Below, piece by piece: positions 22,490-35,247 of a stretch of 64,000 nt of DNA. Numbering within the stretch: the first letter of the stretch is position 1; each line of letters starts with the position of its first letter. The notes below the pieces were generated by a model. It was not told the DNA's origin. It saw nothing but the letters and a program-made list of their open reading frames with translations, and searched no databases. The position numbers were made by a program, and so were the translations under genes. Location: the NCBI RefSeq assembly GCF_019112545.1, contig NW_025064884.1:1904669-1968668 (forward strand), in the 5' to 3' direction. This DNA is from Guyanagaster necrorhizus. Its lineage: Eukaryota; Basidiomycota; Agaricomycetes; Agaricales; Physalacriaceae.

Positions 22490-23705
22490 GATGCCATAGT
22501 ACTTTTACTCCAGGAGTCATCTGGATGTGCATCTCCTGCTGCAATGCAACCAACCAGTATTGTCAGCACGATTCTCTAGTATAAATATTGTAGTCATAAT
22601 AGAGAAAGAGAAGACAGGTTGGATGCACTCTTATCACACTTGCCAACTCTTTGATATAATATCCAGCTGGCTCATTCCGAACTTCCAACACCATCAGAAT
22701 GACTATCATGGAGAGTAGAGAGATACAGATTCTACAAGCATCTCTATCACTCGCTGAAATACATTAATCCTTTCTGCAGCATTGCCAACTCTTAATATAC
22801 AGTAGATGATGAGAATTGTGCACCATAGCAAGGTTGCCAATATGAGCGAGGAGTATAGCATGGACCAGCTGACCACACTCTGGAGGAATAGGGCTTGGGG
22901 AGGAGTTTTTTTATCAGATCCAAAGGCAGAGTAATAAGTTATGATGCTTCTGCCAACTAGGTTTTATATTAGTGCTGATAAGTCATAAATCATTAGGTTT
23001 ATGAATTCAAAGACATGCCTATTGCCATGATAGTACAAGCAATCAGAACAACCACAATGCTCCACAATTGACTCCAGACAAGCCAACAGCACCATATCTA
23101 GGAATCCATAAGCAAGAACAGACATATAAACAATTATTAAATCTCATACCAAAGTAGCATCAGCAAGAACTGCACTCAGAGTTGCACCAACCACCATAGT
23201 CCATGGGACAGGAGTAGTAAGAGTATTGTTAGACTCAAAGGTGGCTTCCCAAAAGGTTTTCACATTAGTACATAAGAGAACCTGTGTCCATTCATCATAA
23301 AGGTTGACAGCCCGCAGAAGATACAAAAGCAGGATGATCAAAACAAGAAACCACAACCTTCTACAATTCTGGCAGTTCTTCTTTGAAGCTAGACAAACCA
23401 TCTGAGTCAAAGAGATGCATATTGAAAGAATGAAAGACACAGACCTACAGCCCACAAGGCAATGGCTACCACTCCAGTGTATATCCCTTCGAAAAATTAG
23501 TTGACTGAAATTTCCTCAGGTGAATTAAAACTCTCTTACCATATAATAATGCATTAAAAAGTGTCCTGTTGAAGATTGTGTCCAGATACACAAAGGTAGC
23601 TTTGATCTGGCTGTCAGTTAGGTCTGGTATAGTAGTCCCAGTATCAGTTGTAGCAGTTATGATAGCGATTCTAAAGAAAGAATATATGTCTTTTTGCTGA
23701 ACCAC
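22490..23705 (-). pseudogene. Multi-pass membrane protein of a basidiomycete family, decayed
   Basis: Minus-strand exon pieces give successive hydrophobic segments: NRTLFNALLYGKRV; LVLIILLLYLLRAVNLYDEW; TMVVGATLSAVLADATLV; then after an intron IWCCWLVWSQLWSIVVVLIA; MLYSSLILATLLWCTILIIY; and a VIEMLVESVSLYS segment. The ILADxxxIWRCWxVW arrangement is typical of a large agaricomycete family of seven-helix-like proteins of unknown function (DUF6534-like). There are stops and broken frames, and CpG is low. Confidence 0.7.
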
Positions 23706-24650
23706 CAGCAGGTCATTATATAGTAGAGCATGACATCAGATTCATGATGATGCAGCCAAAGTGTCACACATTCACTTGAATGGAGGTGATGATAATGATG
23801 TGTTCTGATATTTGATATGCAGATTAGGCACCTGGGCTATTGATCTTCAATAAGCATAGCCTTCAAGGTGGAAGTACCTCATCTGTTTTATGATGGTCAT
23901 GAAAAACCCATTGAATTTAGGCTGAAGTGCATACAAAATTTGACCTCAAAAGTTTTCTGCTAACTGAGAGTCCTGAGAGCTCAATGACAAATTATCTGTC
24001 CTTTCTGTAATGAGAACTAGGCTGAGTAGCCAAAGCAACATAGACAACACTGAAGCCTGAGGATAAAAGGCACAAAGAACATATAAAGAGGCAGTGTTCA
24101 CAGTTTGAAGACCTTGCAAGAACAGCATCAGTGATGAGTTTCAGAAAGACCGAGAAGTTCAGGTATGAAAGGAATGAGCATCTGGACATAATAATGGAGA
24201 GATGACAGGAAAGGTAGAATTGAAATTCTTGATTTGTGTAGAAACTGGTCCAGCATCTCATCAGGCTTTCAAATAAATGAGTAGTAGGACTCAGAAATGT
24301 TTTCCAGCAAGATGAAGGAAGCCACTCTGGTCAGAGACTTGAATCATCTCAGAGATGCCCAGACAGATCATCTTAATCTGGACATCAACACTATTTTTGT
24401 ACCGATTTTTTGAGCAAGATAGATTCCTCATTATGGATGCATTTATAACATTTGCTGCTTTTTCAATGTTGTCACTATCAAACAGAGGGTGGAGCTATGT
24501 TCTGTCCATCTGTCATTCAGACATATGGTGCTGATGGATTTATTGTTCACCATATCTTGATACAGAACTATGCTGAAAGCCTTTGGGTGATGATAACCAG
24601 GTGTACTCAGATGTTAACATTTTGTTTCTTATCTCATGCACTTCAAGTGA
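23706..24650. other. Decayed sequence, no supported gene
   Basis: Hydrophobic minus-strand frames (24261-23946) might be another exon of the membrane-protein relic, but the similarity is weak. Confidence 0.35.
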
Positions 24651-26728
24651 GTTATCAGGACCAAGAGCTCATGCTCAAAGAAAGTGACAGAATGAGGCTA
24701 GATAATCAGAGAATCCTTTCTTCACCCTCATTCCATAATTATCAAGCTCCCATAAGTGATGCCTTGAATGAATAACACCAGTTGCCATGCACTTTAAGGT
24801 TTTTCTTTGAAAAATAGAGATTGCACCTTGTACCTACTACAAGATGAGAGCAACAAGTGAGGCAGACAGTCACATATCATCATCTACAAGTTTCATGAGC
24901 TAGTAGCCATGCCAATGAAAGAAACATGCACTTGAGTGGTGAAGGCATCTCTTTGAGAGCCTCAATAAGAACTAGCAGAATGTTCTTTGCACTAAGATCA
25001 TGCATGTATAAGTTTGCATATGGAGAAGAGTTTTCAACATATGATAAATAGTCCCAGACACACTAACATGTCCAGTCTAGGTGCATTACTATGGGCTGGC
25101 ATCACTCATCCTGGGATAATTTGGGCATCTGATGAGATACAGAAATGTTATTGATAAAATGAAGGAAAGATGCAAAGAGTTGCCATCACTTGATATCTCA
25201 AAGTAGAAAGTGGTCTCCTAACTTCATTGTGATACAAGACCAGATGAAACACCTTGCCTTGAAATCCAGTAAGTGAGTGGGAAATGACAAAGAACACATC
25301 TGTATACCTTGACACTACAACTTTGATGTGAACTACAGTCAAGCAAGTCACCACTCAATTTGTAGCAGGTAAAAAAAATTCTGATTAAAATGAGACCTAC
25401 AGAAATGGTACTCTCAGCCTACATACCACATACCAGATGTTATATGCAAGAGGAGATACTGTTGCTTCCCAGGCATTTGAAAACAAAACAAAGAGAGAAG
25501 CATTCAGAGTTCCCAATTTGTCATCAGCTATGGCCACACAAGGTTGAACTCTTTTATAGCTCCAATATGGACATGAACTCACTTTAGACTCAAGATGATG
25601 AGATTCTCCTCTCTGAGAGAATTTACTCCCTAGTGAATGTGATTTCACTGGTGACACTGATAGCCACACCTCACTGGCTTGCAGATCAACACTATAGGGA
25701 TGGCAGGAGCAATTGAATCTATGTCTAGGACAACTGGTGTTGCAGTGAAGCCCATGGAAGATTTAGACCTTGGCTACATTGAGAGAAGTCTGGTGAGCAC
25801 ATTGGCAAGATGTTAAATAAAGTAAAGATCAACTCATTCTCAGCAGGCGAACTATGCTGCTATGCCACAAACACTCAAGGCTCCCTATAAGGCTCTTCGC
25901 AACATGCCTTCCACTGACCCCACTATATTTGATGACTGGATTGTCTCTCTCTTTCTCTGGGAGAGGGTGGATAACATATACTAGTGCCCAGAGCAGCTAC
26001 ATAAGCACAAATAGCCCTCACATCAGGCTCCATCTACTGACCCTGTGAAATTTGATACCTGGATTGTCACTATAATACAAAGCAAGAAGGCTGACAAGAC
26101 TCATCATTGCAATGCTGTTCATAATGAACAACCCAATTACACATTTGTAGATATGTCATTGAGTGGCCTATCAGAGTCAATGACAGCAATGACAGGACTC
26201 TCATATCCTCAGCTTCTATAGTGGATCATGCCCCCTGGACTCTCTCCACTGCTCCACAACTCATACCCTATTGTTGCCACTACAACCCTGAGCTGGCTCA
26301 CTGGCACTAATAGAGAGTCATCAGTTATGTCCATACTCTATATGCATATGTAGTGACATCCAGTTGTATCTACAAGTCTCATTCAATTTCTTTTCAGAAT
26401 GAGAATATCTTTTCAAACTCACTTGTTTGAAGTCTGCAAGCCTATCAGTTTGAGGTGCATTTTGTGTCAGATGTGTCAACAAGCAGAGATGATAGTGTGA
26501 TTCGCTGACTGGTCTTCCTGTTATTGGCCACTCTTCATCAGAGAGAAGTCAGCAAACAATATCACTGATAGCAGTAATGATGAGGCAGAAGGCATTGTTG
26601 CCAGTAGCAGGCTCATGTATTTGCTGGTAGTGGTAGTTGAGAGAAAGGATGACAGAGTCACATCACATTTCTCTTTGCTGTAGATCTCAACATCTGCAAT
26701 GAGTCGATATCTCTCTTGTTTGTCTTTC
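24650..26728 (+). repeat. Duplicated host block, copy B left half, CpG-decayed
   Basis: It aligns with 62190-64000 (copy C) and, from 26051, with 1-690 (copy A). Differences are overwhelmingly CG in the partners to TG or CA here. It ends at the CTTTC target duplication (26724-26728) of the outer Gypsy; the host sequence resumes at 45440. Confidence 0.85.
25567..26353 (+). pseudogene. FDxWI family, copy B, decayed
   Basis: The gene structure of copy C is retained: exon 1 MDMNSL-stop-TQDDEILLSERI; an intron ending CTTGCAG; exon 2 INTIGMAGAIESMSRTTG; an intron GTGAGCAC...CTCAG; exon 3 QANYAAMPQTLKAP. It has two FDxW units against three in copy C, so it lacks one 41-residue repeat. Stops (exon 1, Y-stop-CPEQ, HK-stop-PSH, L-stop-WIMPP) and His/Gln/Leu-for-Arg/Ser exchanges fit C-to-T decay. 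Confidence 0.85.
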
Positions 26729-26946
26729 TGAGAGAGTGGCAAAAGTCACTTCTCTCACAAAAGGCTCATGCAGTTGCTGACAGGCTTATAGGCTTGGTCG
26801 ATTGTGAAAACCCCTAGCTACAATACATGTACTGGCTTATATATATATATATGGCAGAAATAACAAATATGGGCTAAACCAGGGAGATGGGGGAAACAGA
26901 GAAAAACATCAGATAAAAGTATTGGGCTATGGAATGACTCATAACA
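26729..26946 (-). repeat. Outer Gypsy 3' LTR (218 bp), CpG-decayed
   Basis: Compared with the partner LTR it has TG or CA at some thirteen positions where the partner has CG, plus four extra bases in an AT run. A purine tract on the minus strand (CCAGGAGGGCATA) precedes it at 26959-26947, as expected for a polypurine tract. Confidence 0.92.
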
Positions 26947-27069
26947 TATGCCCTCCTGGCCAATGAAGTTGGACAATATGATAGCATGGTATATATTCCC
27001 TTTTTTTTTTCAACAAAACATAAGGTAAGCAAAGAAAATTATTGATAAAATAAAGTAAATATCACAAGA

Positions 27070-27840
27070 TTAATTTTCTCTGTTCTGCATAGCAGCATCT
27101 CTTTCCTTGCTGTTCACCTCAATGTCAACATCACCCTCTGCATCATCTTCTCTATTAACAATGTTAGATGCACCCTGGATAAACTCCAATGGATGGTTAG
27201 AGCCCAAGTCTGATTCTGAGAGGAAATCCAGCAACTTGTCACAATCCTCTCAGAGGATTTCTGCCTGTTTGTCTTTTCATCTCTGGATATCCCTCTCCTT
27301 GGCTCTTTCCTGTCTGAGAAAGAGAGTATGACTGAGGTACCAATTATTGTTATACTTGTATTCTGGAATGATGACATATCCAGGGATTTGAATGGTTCTG
27401 GGGTTGAAGAGGATAGGCATGTCAACCTTGAGATTGCAAGCAGTGGGGGTGGGATTGTCAAGGTGAGTGAGATGGTATTCATCCAAGGAGTTGTCCCACT
27501 CAGCAAACTTGTCCTCAGCATCGCCTGCATTGTATGAAGCTGTGATGATGGAGTATCCAATGGGCTCATGACAAATCTGGTGACAAGCTTGAATGCCTCC
27601 AGCTCTGTGGATGTGTCGAAGGTGATTGTTATGCTTAATGCACTGGAGCATCAGGATAGCAGAGACATTGGCAATGAGGCCTTCAAGCAAATTGGAGCCA
27701 GGAGCCTCCTGGATACTGAACCTCTCAACACCCTTGCAATGAATGAACTGGGCCAGAGATTTGGAAGGGGCTTTAGACAGGAGAAGGGGATGGCTATGCA
27801 CATGGCCCTTATGCTTTTTGTGAGATCGATCGGTGGGCAT
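27070..27840 (-). pseudogene. Extra ORF between integrase and 3' LTR of outer Gypsy
   Basis: One frame runs from ATG 27840 to TAA 27070-27072 (256 codons) with two internal TGA stops near 27275 and 27250. The N-terminus is Lys/His-rich (MPTDRSHKKHKGHVHSHPLL). The middle has SYNAGDAEDKFAEWDNSLDE and IQIPGYVIIPEYKYNNNWYL. The C-terminus is charged and probably coiled (LRQERAKERDIQ). It has no signal peptide, membrane segment or zinc motif, so it is not an obvious envelope protein. It lies 70 bp after the integrase stop on the same strand. Function unknown. Confidence 0.65.
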
Positions 27841-27912
27841 ATCAAGAGAAAATGAGATAGAGTCAAGGGTGGCAAGCAGAGAGAATGAAGTTGGAGAATT
27901 TGTGTGAGGCTT

Positions 27913-28957
27913 TTATTTATATACCCTCATGCTAGAGCTTAATTCAAATGATATAAACCCTACAGATATCTCATTCTGTTCCAGATTCTCTGGAGGTATT
28001 CTATGACCCATCAGAAGCTGACCAATGGATGTACATCCTAGCAATTCTAGATAGTCTGACAGGCACCTGAGACCCAAAATTTGATCATAAGACAGCCAAG
28101 TGATATCTCCTGTTATCCATTTAATCTCAAATATAGCTTGCTCTTTTGCACTATGATGTGATACAATGCAGTCTATCTTCCATTGTGGTTCAGCTTCTGG
28201 AGTCTCGTATATCTGAGTATCAAGGCACTCAGAGAATCAATGATCATTGTTTGGAACATGAACTCGAAGCAATGAAGAGTGGAAGACTGGATGAACTCCC
28301 TGCTGAATGAAGCTTGAGAGGAGCTCCACCCAAAATGAGTGATTTTCAAATTCTTTTGTGATCCTGTATAGGCCAATATACTTTGAGATTAATTTTCTAG
28401 CTAGGCCCTTCATGAACTTCAAGTTTTATGTCAAGACATAAACTAAGTCTCCTTCATGGAAGGGTTCAATCCATCATTTCCAATTGGCAAGCTTAGTTTG
28501 CTTCACCCAAGCCTCTAGGATTGCATTATAAGCAGACATAATTGCTAACCAGCAAAGTCATGCAAAGGTTCTAACTAAGAAATATTTATTTTTCATATTA
28601 GAATTCCAGATCATAGACCATGGCATGCATTCTGTATTAAGCATAAATGGAGCATATCCAATGGTTTCTGATTAAGTGCAATTGATAGCAAACTCAATGG
28701 CTGGTAACTTAGATACCCAGTCCTTCTGTGTGGTATCAATGCACTGTCATAGCATCTGAGTGATAGTGTGATTAGCACATTCTATAGAACCATCACTCTG
28801 AGGATAGTATGCACTGGACATATTGAGCTGAGTTCCTATTAGCTCATGAAGCTGTTTCCAGAAGATGCTTATAAAAAGAGAGTTTCAATCACTTATTATC
28901 TATTGTGGCATTCCATAGAGTTTATAAACATGTTCAAACATTAGTTCAGCTACTTAA
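27913..28957 (-). pseudogene. Outer Gypsy integrase, C-terminal part
   Basis: It continues the frame broken at 37501: removing the inner element and one duplication joins STHQ to VAELMFEHVYKLYGMPQ. Further on come SAYYPQSDGSIECANHTITQ (integrase core with the catalytic Glu region), LISKYIGLYRIT and VHPVFHSSLLRVHVPNN (C-terminal domain). A chromo-like tail follows (ERxVSHH region: FEIKWITGDITWLSYDQI) up to a TAA at 27913-27915. Several stops. Confidence 0.88.
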
Positions 28958-29483
28958 TGTTAAGCCCAAATTTCACATGACCAGTGACACATGATAAACT
29001 GACAGAACCTCGCACTTCGGGTTATACTGTCAGAGTCCACTTAATGTGTGACCAGTGTTGTGTTGTCAAAGCGTTTGCAAGTAGCTCGAGATAAGATGGT
29101 GAAGAATAAACTTTAGCTTAATGCTGAGCTACTACAGTGAAAGCTGTCTACTTAAATACCATTCTGTTATCTGGCTATAAATAAATATTCACAAAAGATA
29201 TTGTCTGCTGTAGAGCTGTTACCCCTGCTGTTGCCAGGTCCTCCACAAAAGCTGTTGTCTTGCTGTTGTGCTTGTTATCGTTGCAGTGCATGGTAGGACA
29301 AAAAGAGCATTGTCTCTCTCTTCACAGCACACAGCAATGTGATAGGGGAATGACCAGACTGGGCTGCTGAGCTAAGCATTCCCACAGTCATAAGCACTGG
29401 CTTAAATGCCCTGACTAAGCAAAGATAGGGGTCACCTCCGAGAAAAAGGAAAGAAAATGGAAAAAATAGGAAAAATCGTAACA
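28958..29483 (-). repeat. Inner Gypsy 3' LTR (526 bp)
   Basis: Pairs with 36975-37500. Most of the dozen or so differences are CG against TG or CA; CACATG here faces CATGTG there, both explained by an ancestral CACGTG. Confidence 0.93.
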
Positions 29484-29499
29484 TTACCCCCTCCTTAAG
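29484..29499 (-). promoter_or_regulatory. Inner Gypsy polypurine tract
   Basis: The minus strand reads CTTAAGGAGGGGGTAA immediately before the 3' LTR, the expected plus-strand primer of a Ty3/Gypsy element. Confidence 0.75.
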
Positions 29500-29515
29500 A
29501 CCATCATCCTGATGG

Positions 29516-32500
29516 TTAAGTTAAGGGTGAAAGACCCCCTGCCATGGTGGGAGGTGGCCGATCTGCTGGACCCATCTCAGGGTCATCTTCATCATCCTCT
29601 CAAATATGTCCTCTGCTGATGGTAGGTCGTAGTATTTCCTTGGGGATAATATTGAACATGACCCCCCTGTTGTCGACCCTATTGATTCGTTGTTCATAGT
29701 CATGAATTGCTTCTTCAGCATCCATGTATTTTTCATTGACCCATTGATTTGATTTCAGTCCGTAACCTTTCCAGCTGACTAAGTAGTCAACAGTTGTTTT
29801 CATGCCTCCTCCTCATGCTTTGATCTTTTGCAGTTTGTGATTTAGCACCTCGTCGATTTTGTAGTGTTCTTCATCATCAATGAGTTCTGCAGGTGGAGGA
29901 GGCGGTTGTTCCTGATTTGGAAAGGCCAGTGCAATATATGGCATCAATAGAGTTTCGTTGAAGATGTTATGAACTTTCCAGGTTGCAGGTATCTGCAACT
30001 TGTATGCAGAGTTGCCGACTTTGGTTATGACCTTGAACAGTCCTGTTCATTTGTTGCCTAACTTTTGTTTTGGACATGGAAGATGGAGGTTCGTTGTGTC
30101 TAGCCAAACTTTATCGTTTGTAGTGTATTGGTGTGCCAGTCGACAGTGTTTGTTGTATTGTCTCTTTATTGCCATTGTGGCCTTCTCAAGGGCTGTCTTT
30201 GTTTCATCATGGATTTTTGCTATTGTGGTTGCAAAATCTGATGAAGCTGGCATTGTTGTGTGGATCCATTCCATTTGTGCAACTGGTGGGTTCCTTCCAT
30301 AATTGACAAAGAATGGTGTCTTCCCTGTCGCTGAATGGACTCTGTTGTTGTGTTGGAACGCCGCTAATGCGAGCCACTCCATCCAATCGTCCTAGCAGTA
30401 GTTGATGAAAAGTCTTAGGTACTTTTTGACTTCTTGGTTGGCGCGTTCCGTTTGGCTATCGGTCTGTGGGTGATACGCTGTGAAGGCATTCCTCTTGATG
30501 TTGAGGAGCCGATATAAGTCGTCTAAAAACTTTGAGACGAATTGTGGTCCCCTATCTGAAATGACCACTTGTGGCATGCCATATTTCGCATATACTTCGT
30601 CGCATAGTATTTTTGCCCATCCTTCAGATGTTAATTCTGTCAAACAGGTGATCGGAATGATCACCTTCAAGAAGCAATCGACTATCACAATGATGGTATC
30701 ATAGCCATCACTTTCAGGAAGACCGGTTATCATATCCACCAAGATGTGGGTCCATGGTGATGAAGGGACCTCATTCGGGTGGAGTGGGGCTGCCTTGGGT
30801 TGTGTTGAAGTCTTGCCTTGTTGACAAGCTTCGCAAGCTTTGACATATCGAGTGATATCATAGTCCATCTTGGGCCACCAATAGTCCTGTAAGACCAGTT
30901 CTTTGGTCTTTGTGATGCCGGGATGTCTGGCAGTTGCATGATCATGACATGTGGCGATGATGTCACCATGAAGTTTCTGATCCCTGGGAATATAGATTCG
31001 TCCATCATATCGGATCATTCCCCCTTCTTGTTTCAGCCCTCACTTGTGATTGAGTGATGGGGCGATTCTTTGATCCCACTTATGTGGATCCCTAGTGGCG
31101 CTTTTGATGTGTTCATGCATCATTTCTTCTGTTGGCATGATCATGGCATGGAAGTGCTCTGGTCGAAGTAGGATGACTTCTTTATTGTTGTTCCCCCCTT
31201 GGTCATGGTCAGCCCTTCAGCTGAGTAGGTCGGCCTTCTTGTTTGCTGTTCCTGGCTTATGGTGCAATGTGTAATCGTATTGTGATAGTTCTGTGACCCA
31301 TCTGGCTTGTCTGCGATTGAGTTTCTGTGGGTGTCAGAAGTATCGCAGATTTTAATGGTCAGTCCAGATTTCAAAGATTTGGGTTGCTCTGATGAGGTAG
31401 TGCCACCATTTAGCAAGGGCAAGCATTATGGCGAGAAGCTCCTTATCGTAGATTTCATAGTTACGTTCCATAACTGTGAGTGCTTTCGACATGAATGCGA
31501 CTGGCCACCATTTGTCTTCTTGCTCTTGCGATAGTACAGCTCCAATAGCACCCTCACTGGAGTCGGCTTCCACTTTGAACCTTCCATCCTGAGTTGGGAT
31601 GGCCAGGATAATATCTGTGGCCAATTGCCTTTTCAGGTCATCAAATGCTGCCCATTGGGAAATTCCCCAAGTCCATGGGGAATTTCTGGTTAATTGTGTC
31701 ATTGGTCAGACTATTTTGCTATAGTCCTGAATAAACCGTCAGTAGAAGTTGGTGAATCCAAGGAATGATTGTAACTCCTTCTTCTTTGTCGGCTCCAGCC
31801 ATTCGGTTACCCTGGCTGTTTTAATGGGGTCCATCCGAATACTTCTCTCACTGATAATGACTCCAAGGTACTCGGTTTCCAATACCTCGAATTCACATTT
31901 TTCAGCCTTGAGAAAGAGTTTATGCTTCCTCATTAAAGCTAGTACCTGTCACACTAGTTGTCGGTGTTTCTCTTTGGTTTTTGACATGATGAGAATATCG
32001 TCCAAGTAAATCATGACCTTCCCAGTGGCAATAAGGTCCCTGAAGATGTTGTTCATCATCCATTGGAACGTTGCTGGTGAATTGGTGAGCCCGAAGAACA
32101 TTACTGTTGGTTCGAATAAACCACGGTTTGTCCGAAAAGCAGCCTTCCATTCATTCCCTTCTTTGATGCACATGTTGTTGTACCCCCACTGCATGTCTAG
32201 CTTGGTGTAGTATTTGGCGCCTCGGAGTTTATCCATTAACTCTGAGATTAAGGGGAGTGGATAATGATTCTTGATTGTCATTTTGTTGAGCTTCCGATAG
32301 TCTTGTACTGGTCAGAGTTTGCCATCCTTCTTCTTGACGAAAAAGAAGGGAGATGCCATTGGTGACTTTGATGGTTGGATTCTCCTGCTGGATAAATTTT
32401 CTTTGAGAAATTTGTCCAGCTCCTGTTGTTCATTGTTGCCGAGTGGATATGTTTTACAATCCAGATTGGCATTGGCATTGGGGATTAGTTTGATGGCATG

Positions 32501-33676
32501 GTCCCAGGGTTTGGGTTTGGGTAGTTCATCGAAACTGTCTTTTTTGAATAAATTCCAAAAGTTTTGTGCCCATTTGGGTACCATCTCTTCGAATGTCTTT
32601 TCCTCCTTTGTCGCATTGGCTTTTGCTGCTAGGTCATTTGCATGGTGTATAGCACAAATGCTAATGGCCTTTTTCAGGTCCACAGCGAGGATGGTTTCCC
32701 CATCCTCCATTTCCTGATCCCATTGGTCCTCGGGATCTTTATCTGGCAAGAGGAATGGAGTTTTCTGGCATCGGCACCTCATGAAAATGATGCAGCCAGT
32801 TTTCTAATTAATCAGCGGGTTGTGTCGAATCAACCAATCATGACCTAGGAATATCTCTTTGGCTCCTAGGTCAGTTACTGCCAGGTCGATTCATTCGGAA
32901 TGATCCCCGATTGTAAGTCAGAGTTCGATATATTCAGTAATCGAGCCAGCTTAGTTCTTTGTTCCATCCCCATTGTAGACTGGAATTGATGCTGCTGTGG
33001 CATGAGTGGGGAGCTTGTGCTTGTCGACGAAAGCACGATTTATGGAACTCCCAGTACATCCACTGTCTATTAATGTGATGACTTTGTGCATTTTTTGAGA
33101 GGTAAGTGTCTCGATTCGGGCCTCGGTTAATAGATCCTGTCCCATTGCTTTGGTTCATCAGATGAATTTTCTTAGTCCATGTAGTTCATCAAGCCATTCA
33201 AGAGCCCTACTTCGTTGGGTTTTTCGCATTCCTTCGATCATCTCGTCAATCACTTCTTCAGCTCAGCTTTTGTGTACCCAATTCTTGAGTACAGCCTTTG
33301 CTGCTGCTTTGTCCTTGGCATCTTTGGTGGCTTGCCAAGTCCATTCAGTGTCAAATGGACTTAGCCAATCAGTGGGGCTCTCTGCCCCTGTTTAGCCCTT
33401 TGGTGATTGAGTTTGACCTATGGGGTTAGTAAGGTGAACAGTTGATGACGATGCACCTTTGGGTCCTTTTTTCCTTTTTTAGGTTTCTATGGGTAAATGG
33501 GTAGTCGAGATGGTTTCCTGAGGTGATTCTGTTTTTGGAGTAGTGAGGCTGGGTATATTCAAATGCACGCATAATTTAGGTATAGGGGGTATAACTACAG
33601 AGAGAGAATTGTCAGTCTGTCCAGCAGTCTGTGACCTATTACTCAAGTCTTCGACTGAGTCAGCGGAATTGCTCAC
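29516..33676 (-). pseudogene. Inner Gypsy pol: PR-RT-RH-IN-chromodomain
   Basis: All pieces are in one frame. Protease ITLIDSGCTGSSINRAF (about 33115); reverse transcriptase [43 protein letters not shown] (about 32010); RNase H FKVEADSSEGAIGAVLSQ; integrase zinc domain (H-x-H...CEACQQGK), core DMITGLPES...ISDRGPQFVSKF and YHPQTDSQTERANQ; chromodomain DYLVSWKGYGLKSNQWV (about 29780). In-frame stops are mostly TGA where Arg is conserved ([16 protein letters not shown]-stop-RFI, IV-stop-PMTQL). The pol frame is -1 relative to gag. Inactive but only lightly damaged. Confidence 0.93.
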
Positions 33677-34910
33677 TGCTCAGTCTTGCCTTTTACCTCC
33701 TTGGGCTTATCGCCTTGCCCGAGGTCCTCTTCTTCCTTCATCAATTCAGCAATCTGCACCTGAATATCTTCTCAGGTGCACTTGTTCTTCTTCTGTAGGC
33801 AGTTTCATGCCATGTGGCCTTTTTGGCCACAGTTGAAACACTTCCCTCCCTTCTTGAGACAATCCACATCCATCGGCTGACCTGTTCTGGTATATGTCAT
33901 GCCTGTACCGGTTTGCTTCATTCTGTAAGAAGTTGAGGTTGAGCTGCTGGGCTTGGCGGATGTGGTCATGCTGGAGGTGGAGGGCCTTAGGCTCTGTCCC
34001 TGACTTCTATAGCTGTAGGCCAAAGTAGTCACCTCTGCCTTTTGCTGTTGCCGTTCTTTGTACATCCCAATGATTCAGGCCTTCCACTCGTCATAGCCTA
34101 CCAGGATGTCACGTCTCAGGTCCAAAATTGTAATGAGATAGTTGGATGGTAGTCCCATCTTCATGTATTCCACCATCCATCCGGTGTCAGCAATATCGTC
34201 TTGTACTCCGACAAGCCTACCGAGTCATTCTAGTTCATCGAAGTAGTCAGTGGCTGCTTTGCTGGCCATCTTGTACTCCTTCATCTTCTGCTTGTGAACT
34301 TCCTGAATGGCTGGATCGGTAAATTTGTCCCTGATCATTTGTTTGAAGACCGGCCATGTGGGATATCGATGATGGTCCCATGTGGTGGACCAGAATGATG
34401 GGGTGATCAGGACCCACCATATCTTGGCCTTGTCTGCCATATGAGTGATGGCAAAGGTTACTTTGTACATGTCGGCAAGGAAGTACACAGCAAAAACTTG
34501 GAAGTATTGGTCACAGTCGATCAGGAAACGATCGATATCATCTGATGCCCCCTTGAAAAGATGGGGCTCAGCACAGAGAATTGGTTTTACTTGAAGGATT
34601 TGGGCATCAGTGGTGAGTGCCATCATCGGATTTGGGATTCCACCATCGGGTGGCTGCACCCACCCGCTTGGGGGCCCTGGGAATGAATGAAGGGACCCAT
34701 CATCGGCAATGGGGCTCTCTGGTTTGTGTGCTTCCTTTCGCACGATTCAGCCATTCTTAATTGTCCACCTCTGGGCGAGTGCCTTGGGGTCATCTCTGGT
34801 GGGGGCAGGTGCTTTGGGCACCTTGCCACTGCTGCCTTCCGCCTCGTCTGGTGGCGGCTGCCCGGCAAATGGTCATGGGATGGGAGGCAGCCTCCATCAT
34901 TCTAGATGAT
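33677..34910 (-). pseudogene. Inner Gypsy gag with CCHC zinc knuckle
   Basis: Contains a Ty3-type gag domain (LFKGASDDIDRFLIDCDQYF; KAKIWWVLITPSFW; FKQMIRDKFTDPAIQEVHKQ) and, after a Ser/Thr-rich linker, the knuckle CFNCGQKGHMA...C near 33845-33805. It ends at a TGA overlapping the pol start near 33678. The exact N-terminus is unclear because frames change around 34750-35070. Confidence 0.85.
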
Positions 34911-35247
34911 GCCAGGCAGCTTGGGGCCAGCTCCTGGCAAGCTGAGATGCCGTGCTGAGAACGGCAGAGATGGCATATGAATATCAAGATGATGCCATTC
35001 GGATTGATGATGCCGTGTTTGCTGTTTTGGGTGGCATGATGCTCGGCATCCATGGCTTTAGAGCTGTTCATTTGCCATACTTCGGCTTGTATGGCGGTAG
35101 CAGTCCCATCTGATAATGCAAAAATCTTTGATTAAAATTAAAAATGGCCCGTTCAGTGGCCACATATTGTAAAATCTCCTTTCACTTGACATGGTCGGTG
35201 AGAGTATACCTTCGTCCTAGAGACGACCTTAACCAAAGGTCGTCTTT

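Noticed and set aside
26820..26860. AT dinucleotide repeat as a functional element
   Set aside because: It is a simple AT run in the LTR that differs by four bases between LTRs, consistent with slippage; at most it may serve as a TATA-like tract.
27070..27840. Envelope gene in the outer Gypsy
   Set aside because: Position fits, but there is no signal peptide, transmembrane segment or cleavage-like site.
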